Positions 53,985 to 64,000 of a stretch of DNA of 64,000 nt are shown here, piece after piece. The translations under genes were made by a program, and so were the position numbers. The notes below the pieces were generated by a model. It was not told the DNA's origin and ran no database searches. It saw only the letters and a list, made by a program, of their open reading frames with translations. Position 1 is the stretch's first letter. Each line of letters begins with the position of its first letter. The DNA is from Branchiostoma floridae (lineage: Eukaryota; Chordata; Leptocardii; Amphioxiformes; Branchiostomatidae): assembly GCF_000003815.2 (NCBI RefSeq), contig NC_049995.1:17665797-17729796 (forward strand), read 5' to 3'.

Positions 53985-55230
53985 TCATACAACTTTCTCA
54001 CGCGGCGGCCACGATAGATCAAAAACGAGGTCAATGCGGCAAGCAAAGAAAACTAATCTTTAAAATCAGCTTCCAATTAGTTTTCCCCCAAACCCCACAA
54101 ATTGTCACAATTCAAGACGAAACAATGAATATCATGACTAGTTAGTGGTGCGTACCTAAACTCAATTTCAGGTTCAGGTCCGGATTCAGGTCCAGCAGTT
54201 CAGGTTCAGGTCTGGACTTATACGTCCGGACCTGAACCCATCATTGCATATTATGTGCATTTGTTTTAGGGGGAGGGGGGATGGTGCATATAAAATTGCA
54301 TGTTAGTATGAATTGAAATGCAATGTGAAAAATACATGAAAATAATATACAGCCAGTGTAAACACGAAATGTTTTTGTTGTCTTTTTCCAGTGCAAATTT
54401 CACTGTCTATGGAAGGTTTTAGATGGTTTAGAACAAAATAAGGGAATGTAAGTGACAGATTGCTTTTTGCAAGTCCGGACTTGGCTCCGGACATTTAGGT
54501 TTTTTTTTTACTTAGACCTAAACATTTTTAGGTCCAATTCCAAGTCCGGGCTTTAGGTACGCACCACTATGACTAGTGTTACTCACCAAAAGATGTAGCA
54601 ATTTAGAGTAGCGTAGACTGATCCCATAGACCCTTAACAGATGCAAAACAAAAACGTAATTATGCAAATATTTGATGAACATCCAGCCAATATTCTCTAA
54701 TTGGTTAATTTCCTACCTGCCATGCTATAATTGGTTGAACTGATAATCCTGATGGACAGTTTGCCACATTGACCCTGTTTTTGATCTAGTATTGCGTAAG
54801 AAAGTGTGTATCAGTGCGGTATACACCTTTCTCACGCGGCGGCCATGATAGATCGAAGAAGAGGTCAATGAGGCAAACAGACAAAACTTATTTCTAAAAT
54901 CAGGTCCCATTTAGTTTTCCCCCAAACCACACAAATTTTCATGATATAAGATAGAATAATAAATATTACAAGAAGTGTTATGCACCGAAAGATGTAGCAA
55001 TTTAGAGTAGCGTAGACTGATCCCATAGACCCTTAACAGATGCAAAACAAAAACGTAATTATGCAAATATTTGATGAACATGCAACCAATATTCTCTAAT
55101 TGGTAGATTGGCTAATTGCCAGGCTATCATTGGTTGAACTGATAATCCTGATGGACAGTCTTTTGTTTGCCACATTGACCTCGTTTTCGATCTACTATTG
55201 CGTAAGAAAGTGTGTATCAGTGCGGTATTG
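53985..55230. repeat. Two-copy tandem duplication, first copy carrying a MITE
   Basis: Copy 1 about 53985-54826, copy 2 54827-55228. Shared blocks are TTTCTCACGCGGCGGCCA, ATGTAGCAATTTAGAGTAGC and GAACTGATAATCCTGATGG. Copy 1 is longer by the hAT-like element at 54143-54569. Confidence 0.92.
54143..54569. mobile_element. hAT-like MITE, 427 bp, 8-bp target duplication
   Basis: TIRs TAGTGGTGCGTACCTAAA and its inverse. TGACTAGT lies at 54135-54142 and 54570-54577. The interior has AGGTTCAGGTCCGGA-type repeats. Confidence 0.9.
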
Positions 55231-55865
55231 GCATGACTTGTGAAAACAAAATTCTAAGCTGGTGCAGGTGCAATTCCAGTTCATACCGCTATGTGGTGCT
55301 GATGAGACGTTAATTTTGTAAGGAAGACATGAATGATCAAAGAAGATGTGTTGAGTATTTTTGATTAAATTTCGGCCACGACAAAATGCTCAAGTGCCTC
55401 ATTTTATGTCTATGGCTAACCATTTTATGTTAGAGGCAATTGACCAACAGCTTTGCTTGGAAATAGAATTCAAATACTCTCATCACTTAAAGCAGTATGT
55501 GCATGTTACTTCCGAACCATTTTGGCCCCGGTAAGATAATATGTGCCAATGGTCCTCCTGCAGAGCTCTTAAAATCTAACAAACAAACAAACAAACAAAC
55601 AAACAAACGAACAAACAAATAAGCAAACAAGCAACATTAGAACCATAGCATAAACTACACACGTTTCCAGATGTCTTTATTTAAATTTCACAGAGTTGCC
55701 ACCATTACAATAATAAAATTAAAATTAAACAATTAAAATACAAAATTTTTCAAATACATACGGTTCGGTGAGACATTTAACACTTTATAAGCGGCATCAC
55801 TGAGTTAGAATAGCAATTGGCGCTATTCATACTAATGGATAAAAGTATGTTCGTCCGTCATTTCC
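55231..55865. other. No gene; (CAAA)n microsatellite
   Basis: 55578-55630 is a CAAACAAA run; the rest is unremarkable. Confidence 0.5.
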
Positions 55866-55870
55866 AATAA

Positions 55871-56060
55871 TACCCCCCTCACATTAGGCGCGATTCGATC
55901 GGACGACGAGTCTGCGAACTTTAATTTACGAGGAGGCATGACCCTGCTGGCGACGAAGAAATGGCAGAGTTCCCCCCTTTCCGTCAGGGTCATGCCTCCT
56001 CGTAATTTAGAGCTCGCAGATTCGTCGTCCGATCGAATCGCGCCTAATGTGAGGGGGGTA
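55871..56060. mobile_element. Foldback MITE (CCCCCCTCACATTAGGC family)
   Basis: Palindromic sister of 20311-20502, with arms TACCCCCCTCACATTAGGCG and GCGAACTTTAATTTACGAGG. Confidence 0.92.
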
Positions 56061-56064
56061 TAAG

Positions 56065-57035
56065 GACAACCAGCACATAACCATACACGCACGACAAATA
56101 TAGACAATGGATATCATTTGACAGGATAACGTTATATCGAATACACAATGTCTACAGAGGGGTATACATAAAAGAATTACTTTTTTGTGATTTCTTCAAC
56201 TATTTAGGACAAGGTCGGCACATGAGCTTACAAGGAAATGGCAATAGAATTACGAACGTCATCTCTTTTATTTATATTTCAATTATTGAACAAGTCTATG
56301 TATAAGTAAATGTGACATATTGTGCGAATTAATCTATAACACGGCAAAATATACCATCTGCATCAGTTATAACTATATATTATACTATGTCGATGATACT
56401 GACATGATACGAAATGACGATGATACGAAACGAAACTCAAACATTTCTGATACCTTACCTGGGAAAAGCATGCATAAAACCTTACTCACAAACACCTGCC
56501 CAAACAAATACCAATTAATGGTTCACAATTATATTTCGCAATCATGTTTGACAATCGAATCCGTCTACGTACGTTCGCAAGGACCAACGCAACGCAGACC
56601 TGGACCTCAATGAAGAAGGAAGTAGAGGTTGTATCTGAAATTATCAAATGGATTATACAGGTACGGTGAAAAAAGTGCATTATCACGCAACTACGTGCTG
56701 ACGACATGCCAAACTACATACAAATGCGGCAAAGGGAACATAGAGATACAGATGCGAACACTCATCACATCTGTCAACTACAATACTCTGTTGTCGGAGG
56801 TTACCCTACGTCACAGAGTTACAAGTATTTACTGCCATTGAAAGCTACATTTCCTCCACAAAACGGTTCCCAGACCAATCTAGCTTCCAATCCATTACTT
56901 GATAAAATTTAGTTACCTGCTCTTGGAGTAAACGTTATACTGTAGCTTCCACTTTCACTTTATTCATTTAACCAGGAACATGTGCCCTAATAGTTACCTG
57001 TACTTAGAATTAACTCTATAGCTTCCAATCTGTTA
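56065..57035. other. No recognised feature
   Basis: Short ORFs on both strands lack family character. Confidence 0.4.
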
Positions 57036-57039
57036 CTTA

Positions 57040-57256
57040 AGCTGCGTCAAGCTTGCGTCACTGTGTTCGTTCACTTCGTCACTGTACATGTTTTGTAATT
57101 TTCTCCGATTTTTTTATAATTTAGATATTACGTACTGCGTAAAAGTGTTACTTAGAAGACAACAAAATACACAAAAAGTAAGAAGATTCGTTGAGTATAT
57201 CATCCGAACCCCGCAGTGATGTAAGCTTGACGCAAGTGCAGTGAGAGTGCACCTTT
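57040..57256. mobile_element. MITE carrying the shared AGAAGACAACAAAATACACA core
   Basis: The left part has GCGTCAAGCTTGCGTCACTG; the right end GTGCAGTGAGAGTGCACCTT is the AAGGTG-type terminus. The core ACTTAGAAGACAACAAAATA matches four other elements. Confidence 0.65.
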
Positions 57257-57257
57257 A

Positions 57258-57585
57258 AGCTAAGGGCACAACCCATTGTACGTTTTTGGGGGAGGCCCCG
57301 TCCGCCACGTTTTTCTGAAAACGTTCAGGCTGTACAGGGCAGGCGCGCCGTCCGTACTGGCACGTACGGGGGGCGAATCCGCAGCACGATGACAGACAAA
57401 AGTTTACCTGCACGTAAAGTTCTACGGCGTGTTTGCGTGCTCCAAAATCATTCGGATTCCGTACGAGTTCAAACGGAGACGGAACTTTATTAATACCTCA
57501 TGCGGATCCAAAAAGATTGCCCACGTTTTGGTACGTAGACAGCACGCAGTTGCACGTACGGCGGGTTGTGCCCTTAGCTTAAGTT
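57258..57585. mobile_element. GTACG-rich TIR element, complete copy
   Basis: Inverted ends AAGCTAAGGGCACAACCC and GGGTTGTGCCCTTAGCTT define the full element. The interior matches 20793-21150. It ends within a few bases of the opsin B stop codon. Confidence 0.85.
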
Positions 57586-57592
57586 ACCGCAC

Positions 57593-58527
57593 TCACACCC
57601 AGGTTTCTCGATGATGCAGCCCAAACTCCCCCACGATGTCGGTGAGAGACGGGCTTCTCCCCGCCAGCCGTTCCGTGGCAGCCCGGCTGAGCAGGCACGA
57701 CTCGCGCGATGCGGAGTACGGTACAGCCAATTCTATGGATTCTATGTTACTGTTCACGATGCTGCTCCGATATCCGTCAAGCGACTTAAACTCCCGTTTT
57801 CTTGCCATCAGTGGGCTCTTCACCAAACCCTCAAATGTAAACGCGGTCTGATATTTTGTCCGATCGTTTGAGGAGGAGAAAAGCGCTTTACGGAAACTTG
57901 GGATGGACAGAACGTAAGCGACTGGGTTGAAGAGCACGCACAGCTTGGCGAGGAGGGCGGCTATGAAGACGGCGTGGCTGTGAACAGTGAAACCTGATAC
58001 CCCCATGGTCGCCACCACAGCGTAGGGACACCAACACAGGCAGAATGACGTAGTGATGACGAAAGCGTTTACTGCTGCTTTGACCTCTGACCTTGAATCT
58101 GACTTTGCCCAGAGGGACATCTGTTTTCTTTCCTTCGTGCACTTCCGGACGGCGGCAAAGGAACGGATGTAGCAATAGGCAATCACGGCGAACGGGAGTC
58201 CGAACGCACCAATCACAAGGAAGATCACATGTGCTCTGGTGGCGTCATCTGTGGACATGTAGTCGAAGGTGCAGCTGATCTTCGACTCCTCGCTCACGAA
58301 GCGTCCCCAGCCGACCAGCGGAGGGAATACAAGAAGAAAGGCGTATTCCCAGACGGCCGAGACGGCCCCGAGAAGAGCACGGTGCGTCAGAATGGACAGG
58401 GATTTGATTGGGTTGGGTATGGTTGAGGTATCGCTTCCAAGCGATGCCGGCGAGGCTGCAGATGCTGACGATACTGCCGAGTCCCACCACAAAACCCTCC
58501 ACGATACAGCTTTCGTTGTTTGGCAAG
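57593..58527 (-). CDS. Opsin B terminal exon (TM3 to stop), with frameshift
   Basis: Starts after TTGCCAG with LPNNESCIVEGFVVGLGSIV, then SICSLAGIA, and continues without the intron that opsin A has here. After the frameshift, NPIKSLSILTHRALLG onward is intact to HHRETWV and TGA. Downstream of the shift no stop or further lesion is seen. Confidence 0.88.
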
Positions 58528-59827
58528 CTGGCAATAAACGATTATGAAAAGGTAAGGTAAAGGTTTTACATAGCCTTTTTGAGACTGCAAACTTCACCTG
58601 GAACACGGTATTAAAATTTGAAAACTTTTACCTCCCCGACCAAAGTCAGGTACCAATTTTTTTTTTCTTTTGACTGTAAGCTGACAAGAAATGATCAGGA
58701 AAAGGTAAGGTAAAGAAGTGAAAGAGGCCATTTACATCAGAGTCCACAATCCTTCGCTCAACCGAGACGGGGGCCGTTACCTACTTCCAAGTACCTTGAC
58801 CCTTTGCTGACGTCACACTTCCAGTCAGGATGTGTGACATAGGCTTTTGGTCATTTTCAAGTTCATAAGGATCAGAGTACTTATCAAAAGCTCGTAAGCG
58901 CTTAATTTTGTGTACGGATGTAAAGTTTGTAATGTTCATTGCGGTCAGAGATGAACTTACATTCAGGTATGGTAAAGGTTTCACATAGCCTTTTTGAGAC
59001 TGCAAATTGTGCCTGGGGCACGATATTGGAAGGTGGAGCCAAACCTTCTCCTTCCACTAGCTTTTACCTTCCCAGCCGAAGTAATGTACCCATATTTAAT
59101 GTTTTGCCAAAAGAGAAAACATATTGTTTTTGCGGGTGTGTTCTTCCTCCAAGCAGAAAAAGTTTACGGAAAATGCTGGGTTGTGAACCAGGTTTGGCTA
59201 CCTGGACTGTCTCTTTCTTCCTTGTGAGTATTTGAGATTGTAGCATGTCAAATGTTATTTCCTCTTTGTGCACGCGCTATCTCACCTTTCAGCTAGGACA
59301 AATATCGTGTGTTTACTCAAAATAGCCGAAATCTCGCGTGTATAACCAAATGTCCATGCGTTCAATGGTGACAGGCTAGCCTCGTTATGGTGCAATGACC
59401 TAGGAACATCCAAAATGGCCACCGTAACTGTTTAAATCATTGGCAATTGCTTGTGCACTTTGCTATGAGTTTTGAGGCGTAGAACAAGTTCACTTTGGTG
59501 TCCTTATCCATGCCAATCCCAATAGGCGACATACTGTCACTACACGGAAATTGGGATTTATCAATAACGGTAAATTCCAGGTAAGTCTGGTACAATTTGA
59601 CAAAAAGCAAACATTACCGGGCATACCTGACATTTACCGCTGTTGGTAAATACCACATTTGCATAAAGCATATTGGAAAGTGCATAAAGCATATTAGAAA
59701 GTGCAATGCTTACCCATGACTGAGACTCCTAGTGACGATGATAGGGCAGTACACCAGGCAAATCACCATATCCGTCAGACACAGGTTCGCGATCAGGTAG
59801 TTTTTGGGTCGTCGCAGACTTCGGGAT
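57593..59827 (-). CDS. Opsin B, partial, frameshifted
   Basis: Paralogue of opsin A. Two exons are visible: TM2 (59714-59827) and TM3 to stop (57593-58527). The N-terminal exon was not found and probably lies right of 64000 or is missing. It keeps C-I-V-E-G (Cys 110 and Glu 113 equivalents), E181 in FVSEESKISC, LAKLCVLFNPVAY with the retinal Lys, SIPSFRKAL and a C-terminal ETWV. The second exon is one base too long: frames switch at about 58424-58427, within the codons just after the E/DRY site. That site reads W-K-R-Y instead of V-E-R-Y/F. Either a young pseudogene or an assembly/sequencing error. Confidence 0.85.
58540..59100 (-). mobile_element. Two SINE 3'-part fragments in the opsin B intron
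   Basis: On the minus strand, GGTACCTGACTTTGGTCGGG and GTAAAACCTTTACCTTACC (about 58550-58660), and a second more diverged copy (about 58960-59095). The 5' portion resembles the 3' half of SINE family A. Confidence 0.5.
59714..59827 (-). CDS. Opsin B TM2 exon
   Basis: CACACAG acceptor, GG-GTAAGC donor. Reads SRSLRRPKNYLIANLCLTDM, then VICLVYCPIIVTRSLSHG. Phases match opsin A exon 2. Confidence 0.9.
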
Positions 59828-59834
59828 CTGTGTG

Positions 59835-60720
59835 CGGAGATAGAGAAGATCTATAGAGTTAGAAGCTGCTTTTTACTTTGTGGCAAATGTCAAGCCTGAG
59901 TGCTGTCCTCTTTATACCCCTATCACATTGTTCTTCCTCCTTATGCAATCAATCAATCGTTCGGTACATTATTTTTCGATCTTCGGGCGTATCGATGAAA
60001 GATCGGCCATATTTAAAATCGACAGATGGTTGCGCGTATTTTTGGTTTTTCGTAAGATTTTTGTTAACGAGCACAAGATTGGGATAAGCAAGGGAATAGA
60101 ACCTGGGCCATGGATTCCGTTCTGTTTACCCCTGCCTGCCACATCGACATAGATTTACAACTTGCGATTATGATTGACGCTCGATAGTGTAACATATTCT
60201 TAGTTAGTTTGCTGATTGTTTCTCTAATTTAGTAGTATGTTATTTTTTGTATACTACAGAGCACGTCTGGAAAGCATTGTGTTAAGCACTGTACGAAAAA
60301 AAAGAAAGAAATAGACACATATATATGCCATTACACTAAACTTCAATGTAGCCAACAAGGTACATTATTCTAGTAGTAAGACTGAATTAGATGTACGCAG
60401 AATGCTAATAAGGCCCATGATAAGGGGATGATGATATTCTAATGAGGGCGTAACAGGGGCCAACTTAGACTTGCCTTATTTCATTAAAGATAGTTCGATT
60501 CAGTGTCACACACAATATTTTTGCAGAGGTATGATTAACATGATAGATAGCAAATGTTAAGATAGATAATTGCCCCTTGGGACCTTTACCACGTTAGTGA
60601 CAGTTTAGGCTTCATGCTTCCCAGCGTGAAATGGAATAACCTAATAACGGGTTGGTGCTGCTACCATGGTAACACGAAGAAACGGACATATCATCTGGAT
60701 CCAAAGCTTCCTTAGAGGAT
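59835..60720. other. No exon found upstream of opsin B
   Basis: Searched on the minus strand for a TM1-type exon (GN-V-ALYAF, AG-GT end) without success; nothing else recognised. Confidence 0.4.
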
Positions 60721-60721
60721 T

Positions 60722-61235
60722 TGCCTAATTCATGTTTTCTTTTGTTGCCATGGCGTCATATAGAATCTTTCGTTTTGCGTAGAAGGGGGTTGATTATGAA
60801 GAATAAATTAATGTTCTCGTTTGATGTGACTCGTGTTTTATGATATCCAATCTTACCAGAGACCGACTTTGATCTTACTTTGTGTCGGACATTTTTTTCA
60901 AACGAAAAAAATTGTTGCCATGGCATCCAAGTTTCATTTTGCGCAGAAAAGATTATTATGATAATTAATTGAATCGTTTGATGTGGATACTCATGTTTAT
61001 GATATTCAATCTTACCAAAGACCGTCTTTGATCTTACTTTGTGACGGACATTTTTTTCAAACGAAACAAATTGTTGCCATGGCATCCACGTTTCATTTTG
61101 CACAGAAAAGATTAATTATGATTATGATTAATGGAATCGGTTGATGTGGATACTCACGTTTATGATATTCAATATTACCACGGACCGTCCTTGATCTTAC
61201 TTTGTGACGGATACTTGTTTTCAAAAGATATGATC
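60722..61235. repeat. 160-bp tandem repeat, three copies
   Basis: TTGTTGCCATGGC at 60752, 60912 and 61071, with ATATTCAATCTTACCA, GACCGTCTTTGATCTTACTT and GGACATTTTTTTCAAACGAA in each unit. The minus-strand ORF across it (QNETWMPWQQF repeated) follows from the repeat. Confidence 0.88.
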
Positions 61236-61239
61236 GCCG

Positions 61240-62080
61240 CAGTGTATTGAAATAATAGCTTCAATCCACGATAAGAGAAGAACCACGGAAGTTGAATGTA
61301 GTGGGCTTCCTCGAAGTGTAAAATTTGATTTGGGCATGGTTTTCTAAATATGGCTTTCAGAAACCCGTTGCCATGGCAACACAAACATTATAGAATTGTT
61401 GCCAACTAAAGTCCAGGAAAATTAACAAAGTTTGGTGTCTGTAACGTAAGCCGGTTAGGTGTTATGCGACATGAAAGTTACCGCGGCCTTTCAACCGCCT
61501 CCTGTCCGAATAGGGTTATATATGGCTTTGAGATATTCACTAAGAATCGACCACTTTTCACTTTGATTATTCCGCCCTATTTTTCATGTAGCATGAGTAG
61601 TCTACTGGTCTTTTTATTTCTAAATTTTGGTTTACGTAGAAATATGAAATACTTATGTTGTAAATTAGGATGATCCAGGACTTAGGTGTTGTCAAATAAG
61701 GGGAAAATGTAAAGCTAATACTGTTTGTAGCGTTAAGCAGTTCGGGGGGGATGAACCTAATTGTGGTTATTGCCATTGTATACAAATGATTCTAATCATT
61801 TGTAATTACTTGTGTATCGCTTTACCGCATTTAAGAGTAAGGAAATAGAATGATAGTTATTAAGTAAAACGTATAATGATAACCATTTGAAATATAATAT
61901 TTACAATTGTCACCAAACAATACAAGCTGTATTCTACAATTATTCACCATTTATGTACCGTTTAGCAAACGGGTTACTACGTCGACACAACTCAAATTTT
62001 AGATCAAACATTTTTAAAGACATCTTTGAGTACAAAGAAGCACCGGGACGCAGCTAATTATGAAGAGGATCGTATTTACA
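61240..62080. other. No recognised feature
   Basis: AT-rich; no supported element. Confidence 0.4.
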
Positions 62081-62084
62081 AAGA

Positions 62085-63960
62085 CGCTTCTGGCTTTTGA
62101 CTCCGTAGCCACTTCAGCCTTCCCCAACTGCCATCCTCTGGACTTTCTTATTAGAATAAAGGAGATTCATTCTTTTATCTCACCTTGATTCTGAGAGTTT
62201 TAGAACACAAATCAGCTCCCATAATCATGATAATGACAACACAGAGGTCTTCGAGAACAAAGCTATACCCAGACATTGTTCAGACATGAAGTAGGGCTCA
62301 TTTACAAATAAGATTTTGGACTTTGATTTCAAAACCATCTGATTCTCACCACCTCCCATGGCTAATTCAAATCCACAATATTCAATATTTTATCCCTTGA
62401 TGATGCTAAGACCACAGACATCTTCCAGAGGGTTGATCTCTGATGCCCAGCTATTACAAAATCAGCTTCTACTTTTCGCTTAAGGCTCTTTACTTCGAAG
62501 CCATATTAGCTCCCTTACACATAATGTTGGGAACAAGGACATACTGTAAATGCAGAAATGTTCGCGGTGGATTAATGTTCGCGTTTTTCGCGGTGGCCAC
62601 TTTACCACGAATTTAAAACCACCGCGAACATTTTTTCATGGTAGTAAGAGACTTCAGTGCATGGTGCTACCGCGAAATTAAAACCACCACCAAAAGTCCT
62701 TTTTCCTGCTACCGCGAAGTTAAATCCCCGCGAACATTTCTGCATTTACAGTATTCCAGACATACCAAAACACATATGGAGCAGATCCCATTTAATATCT
62801 ATAGATATGGTTCAGGCTTGTGACGTCTAAGCAAAGGCCAATCTAAATCCAGGATTTTCACTCTTTCATCTCGTAATGATGCTGAAAACACGGGCATCTT
62901 CCGGAGGGAAAAACTTTCAACACATAGCCGTATGCAGAGCAAATATCGCCTTAACCGTTACTGCCACCGTAAATGGCTAACTAGTACCCATCTTTTACAT
63001 ATTTAGCATCCCAGTACTCCACTGTGAAAAGTGTTCTACTTTTCACTTCAGGCTTTTTACTGAAGCCACCTAGCATCATCTATGATAAAGTCTTGCATGG
63101 CCTTTAATACATAGTCAGAATCCCCGGGGATCCATTGTGAAAGGTGTTCTTTGCACTCCGATCACAAATTAGCTCTCACGCCAATAATGTCGAGAACACT
63201 GACATCAACGAGAGCAAAGACATTACTCAGACGTAGCCAATTATATAGCAGGTCCCATTAATAAACTTTAAACGGTTCAGGCTCTTGATTTCGAATCTGC
63301 ATTAGCTACCACCACCTGCCACCACATGGAGAATACAATTAAAATGAAATAAAAGACTTTTATTCATTTATCTATTTTAATACTGAGAACACAGGCATCT
63401 CCCAGAATGAAGAACTCGCTACACCAAGCCATATGCAGAGCACAAATCGCCCGTATGTACCTACTGCAACCGTAAATGTCCAGCTATTACCCATCGCTTA
63501 CATAGTCAGCATCCCCAGAAACCCAGTGTGAAAAGTACTCTATTTTTCGCTGCAGGCTTTTTACTTCGAAGCAACCTCGCATCATTTCTTATTTAGTCAG
63601 AATCCCGGCAATCCATTATGAAAAGTGTTCTACCTTTCGCTTCAGGGTTTCCACCTCTAAGACAAATTAGCTCCCATACCCAAGATAATGAGAGCACAGA
63701 GATCTTCGAGAACTATGAACCACCGAGACTCAGCCAATTATGGAGCAGAGCCATTAAGATTCAATAGATATGGTTCAGGCTTTTGACCGCGGAACCACTA
63801 AAGCTCTCAGCCCTGCGATCCTAATGACCAATTTAAATCCAGGATATTCTTTCTTTTGTGTCTTCATGACGTTAGGAATACAGGCATCTTCCAGACGAAA
63901 GAATACCCCTCTCCCCAAAAATAGCAGGTATAGGCCATATACAGTGCATATCCCATTTTG
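62085..63960. repeat. Degenerate tandem repeat of roughly 500 bp, three to four copies
   Basis: Recurring blocks in the same order: ATGATGCTGAAAACACGGGC, CATCTTCCGGAGGG, CATATGCAGAGCA, GTGAAAAGTGTTCTA, TCACAAATTAGCTC and GATATGGTTCAGGCTTTTGA. The best-matched pair starts at about 62855 and 63360. Confidence 0.75.
62542..62753. mobile_element. MITE with TACTGTAAATGCAGAAATG ends
   Basis: TIRs TACTGTAAATGCAGAAATGT and its inverse are near perfect. Internal GTTCGCGGTGG and ACCGCGAA-TTAAA motifs recur in both arms. It is inserted in the degenerate tandem repeat. Confidence 0.93.
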
Positions 63961-64000
63961 CAAACTCAAAACTTTGTTGCTTTGATTACTTTTGCGGTTA

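Noticed and set aside
60756..61103. 115-codon ORF with repeated QNETWMPWQQF
   Set aside because: Product of the 160-bp tandem repeat; no stop-free frame expected beyond it and no recognisable domain.
59835..64000. Missing first exon of opsin B
   Set aside because: I looked for a TM1-type exon on the minus strand (GN-V-ALYAF with an AG-GT end) and did not find one; it may be beyond the window, so nothing is annotated.

Overview
The window looks like a chordate nuclear genome, most probably an amphioxus (Branchiostoma). The evidence is a canonical-intron CHID1-type gene, a pair of opsin genes, frequent minisatellites that straddle splice sites (a pattern I recall being described in amphioxus), tRNA-headed SINEs, LINE 3' ends of a type I associate with amphioxus, and very dense MITEs. 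No species-level proof is possible from sequence alone. One 100-base run of N (41355-41454) marks an assembly gap.

Layout. 1-9.1 kb: ten coding exons of a minus-strand CHID1 gene (chitinase-domain protein, catalytically dead GH18 fold); its last exon(s) lie left of the window. 9.4-16 kb: LINE ends, foldback and TIR elements, one orphan exon-like ORF on the + strand (10880-11032), and a promoter-like block with YY1/ETS-type motifs (about 13975-14420). 16.0-19.0 kb: a minus-strand two-exon gene for a 65-residue tail-anchored micropeptide. 19-41 kb: no confident gene; LINE relics (including RTE-like reverse transcriptase), two internally deleted mariners, hAT/MULE/pogo-like MITEs, SINEs, satellites and microsatellites. 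41.5-52.3 kb: a + strand four-exon opsin (opsin A, 398 residues). 57.6-59.8 kb: a minus-strand opsin (opsin B), tail to tail with A, with its first exon not found and a one-base frameshift. 60-64 kb: degenerate tandem repeats.

Two features stand out. First, tandem duplications repeatedly start exactly at exon edges: in CHID1 around exons 1, 5, 7 and 9, and in opsin A around both sides of exon 1, after exon 2 and over the stop codon. They multiply 5' or 3' splice sites up to about 30 times. In opsin A exon 1 all copies keep the reading frame, so any of five donors gives an in-frame protein. Second, the opsin pair has unusual sequence: retinal lysine kept, glutamates at both counterion positions (113 and 181 in bovine numbering), IPS where other opsins have NKQ or HPK, and C-terminal ESWV/ETWV PDZ ligands. 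An intron of opsin A that is filled with LINE 3'-UTR repeats is absent from opsin B.

CHID1 would act in the secretory/lysosomal pathway; the opsins would act in photoreceptor membranes. I see no functional link between the two loci. All gene models are read by eye from splice consensus, phase and family resemblance.
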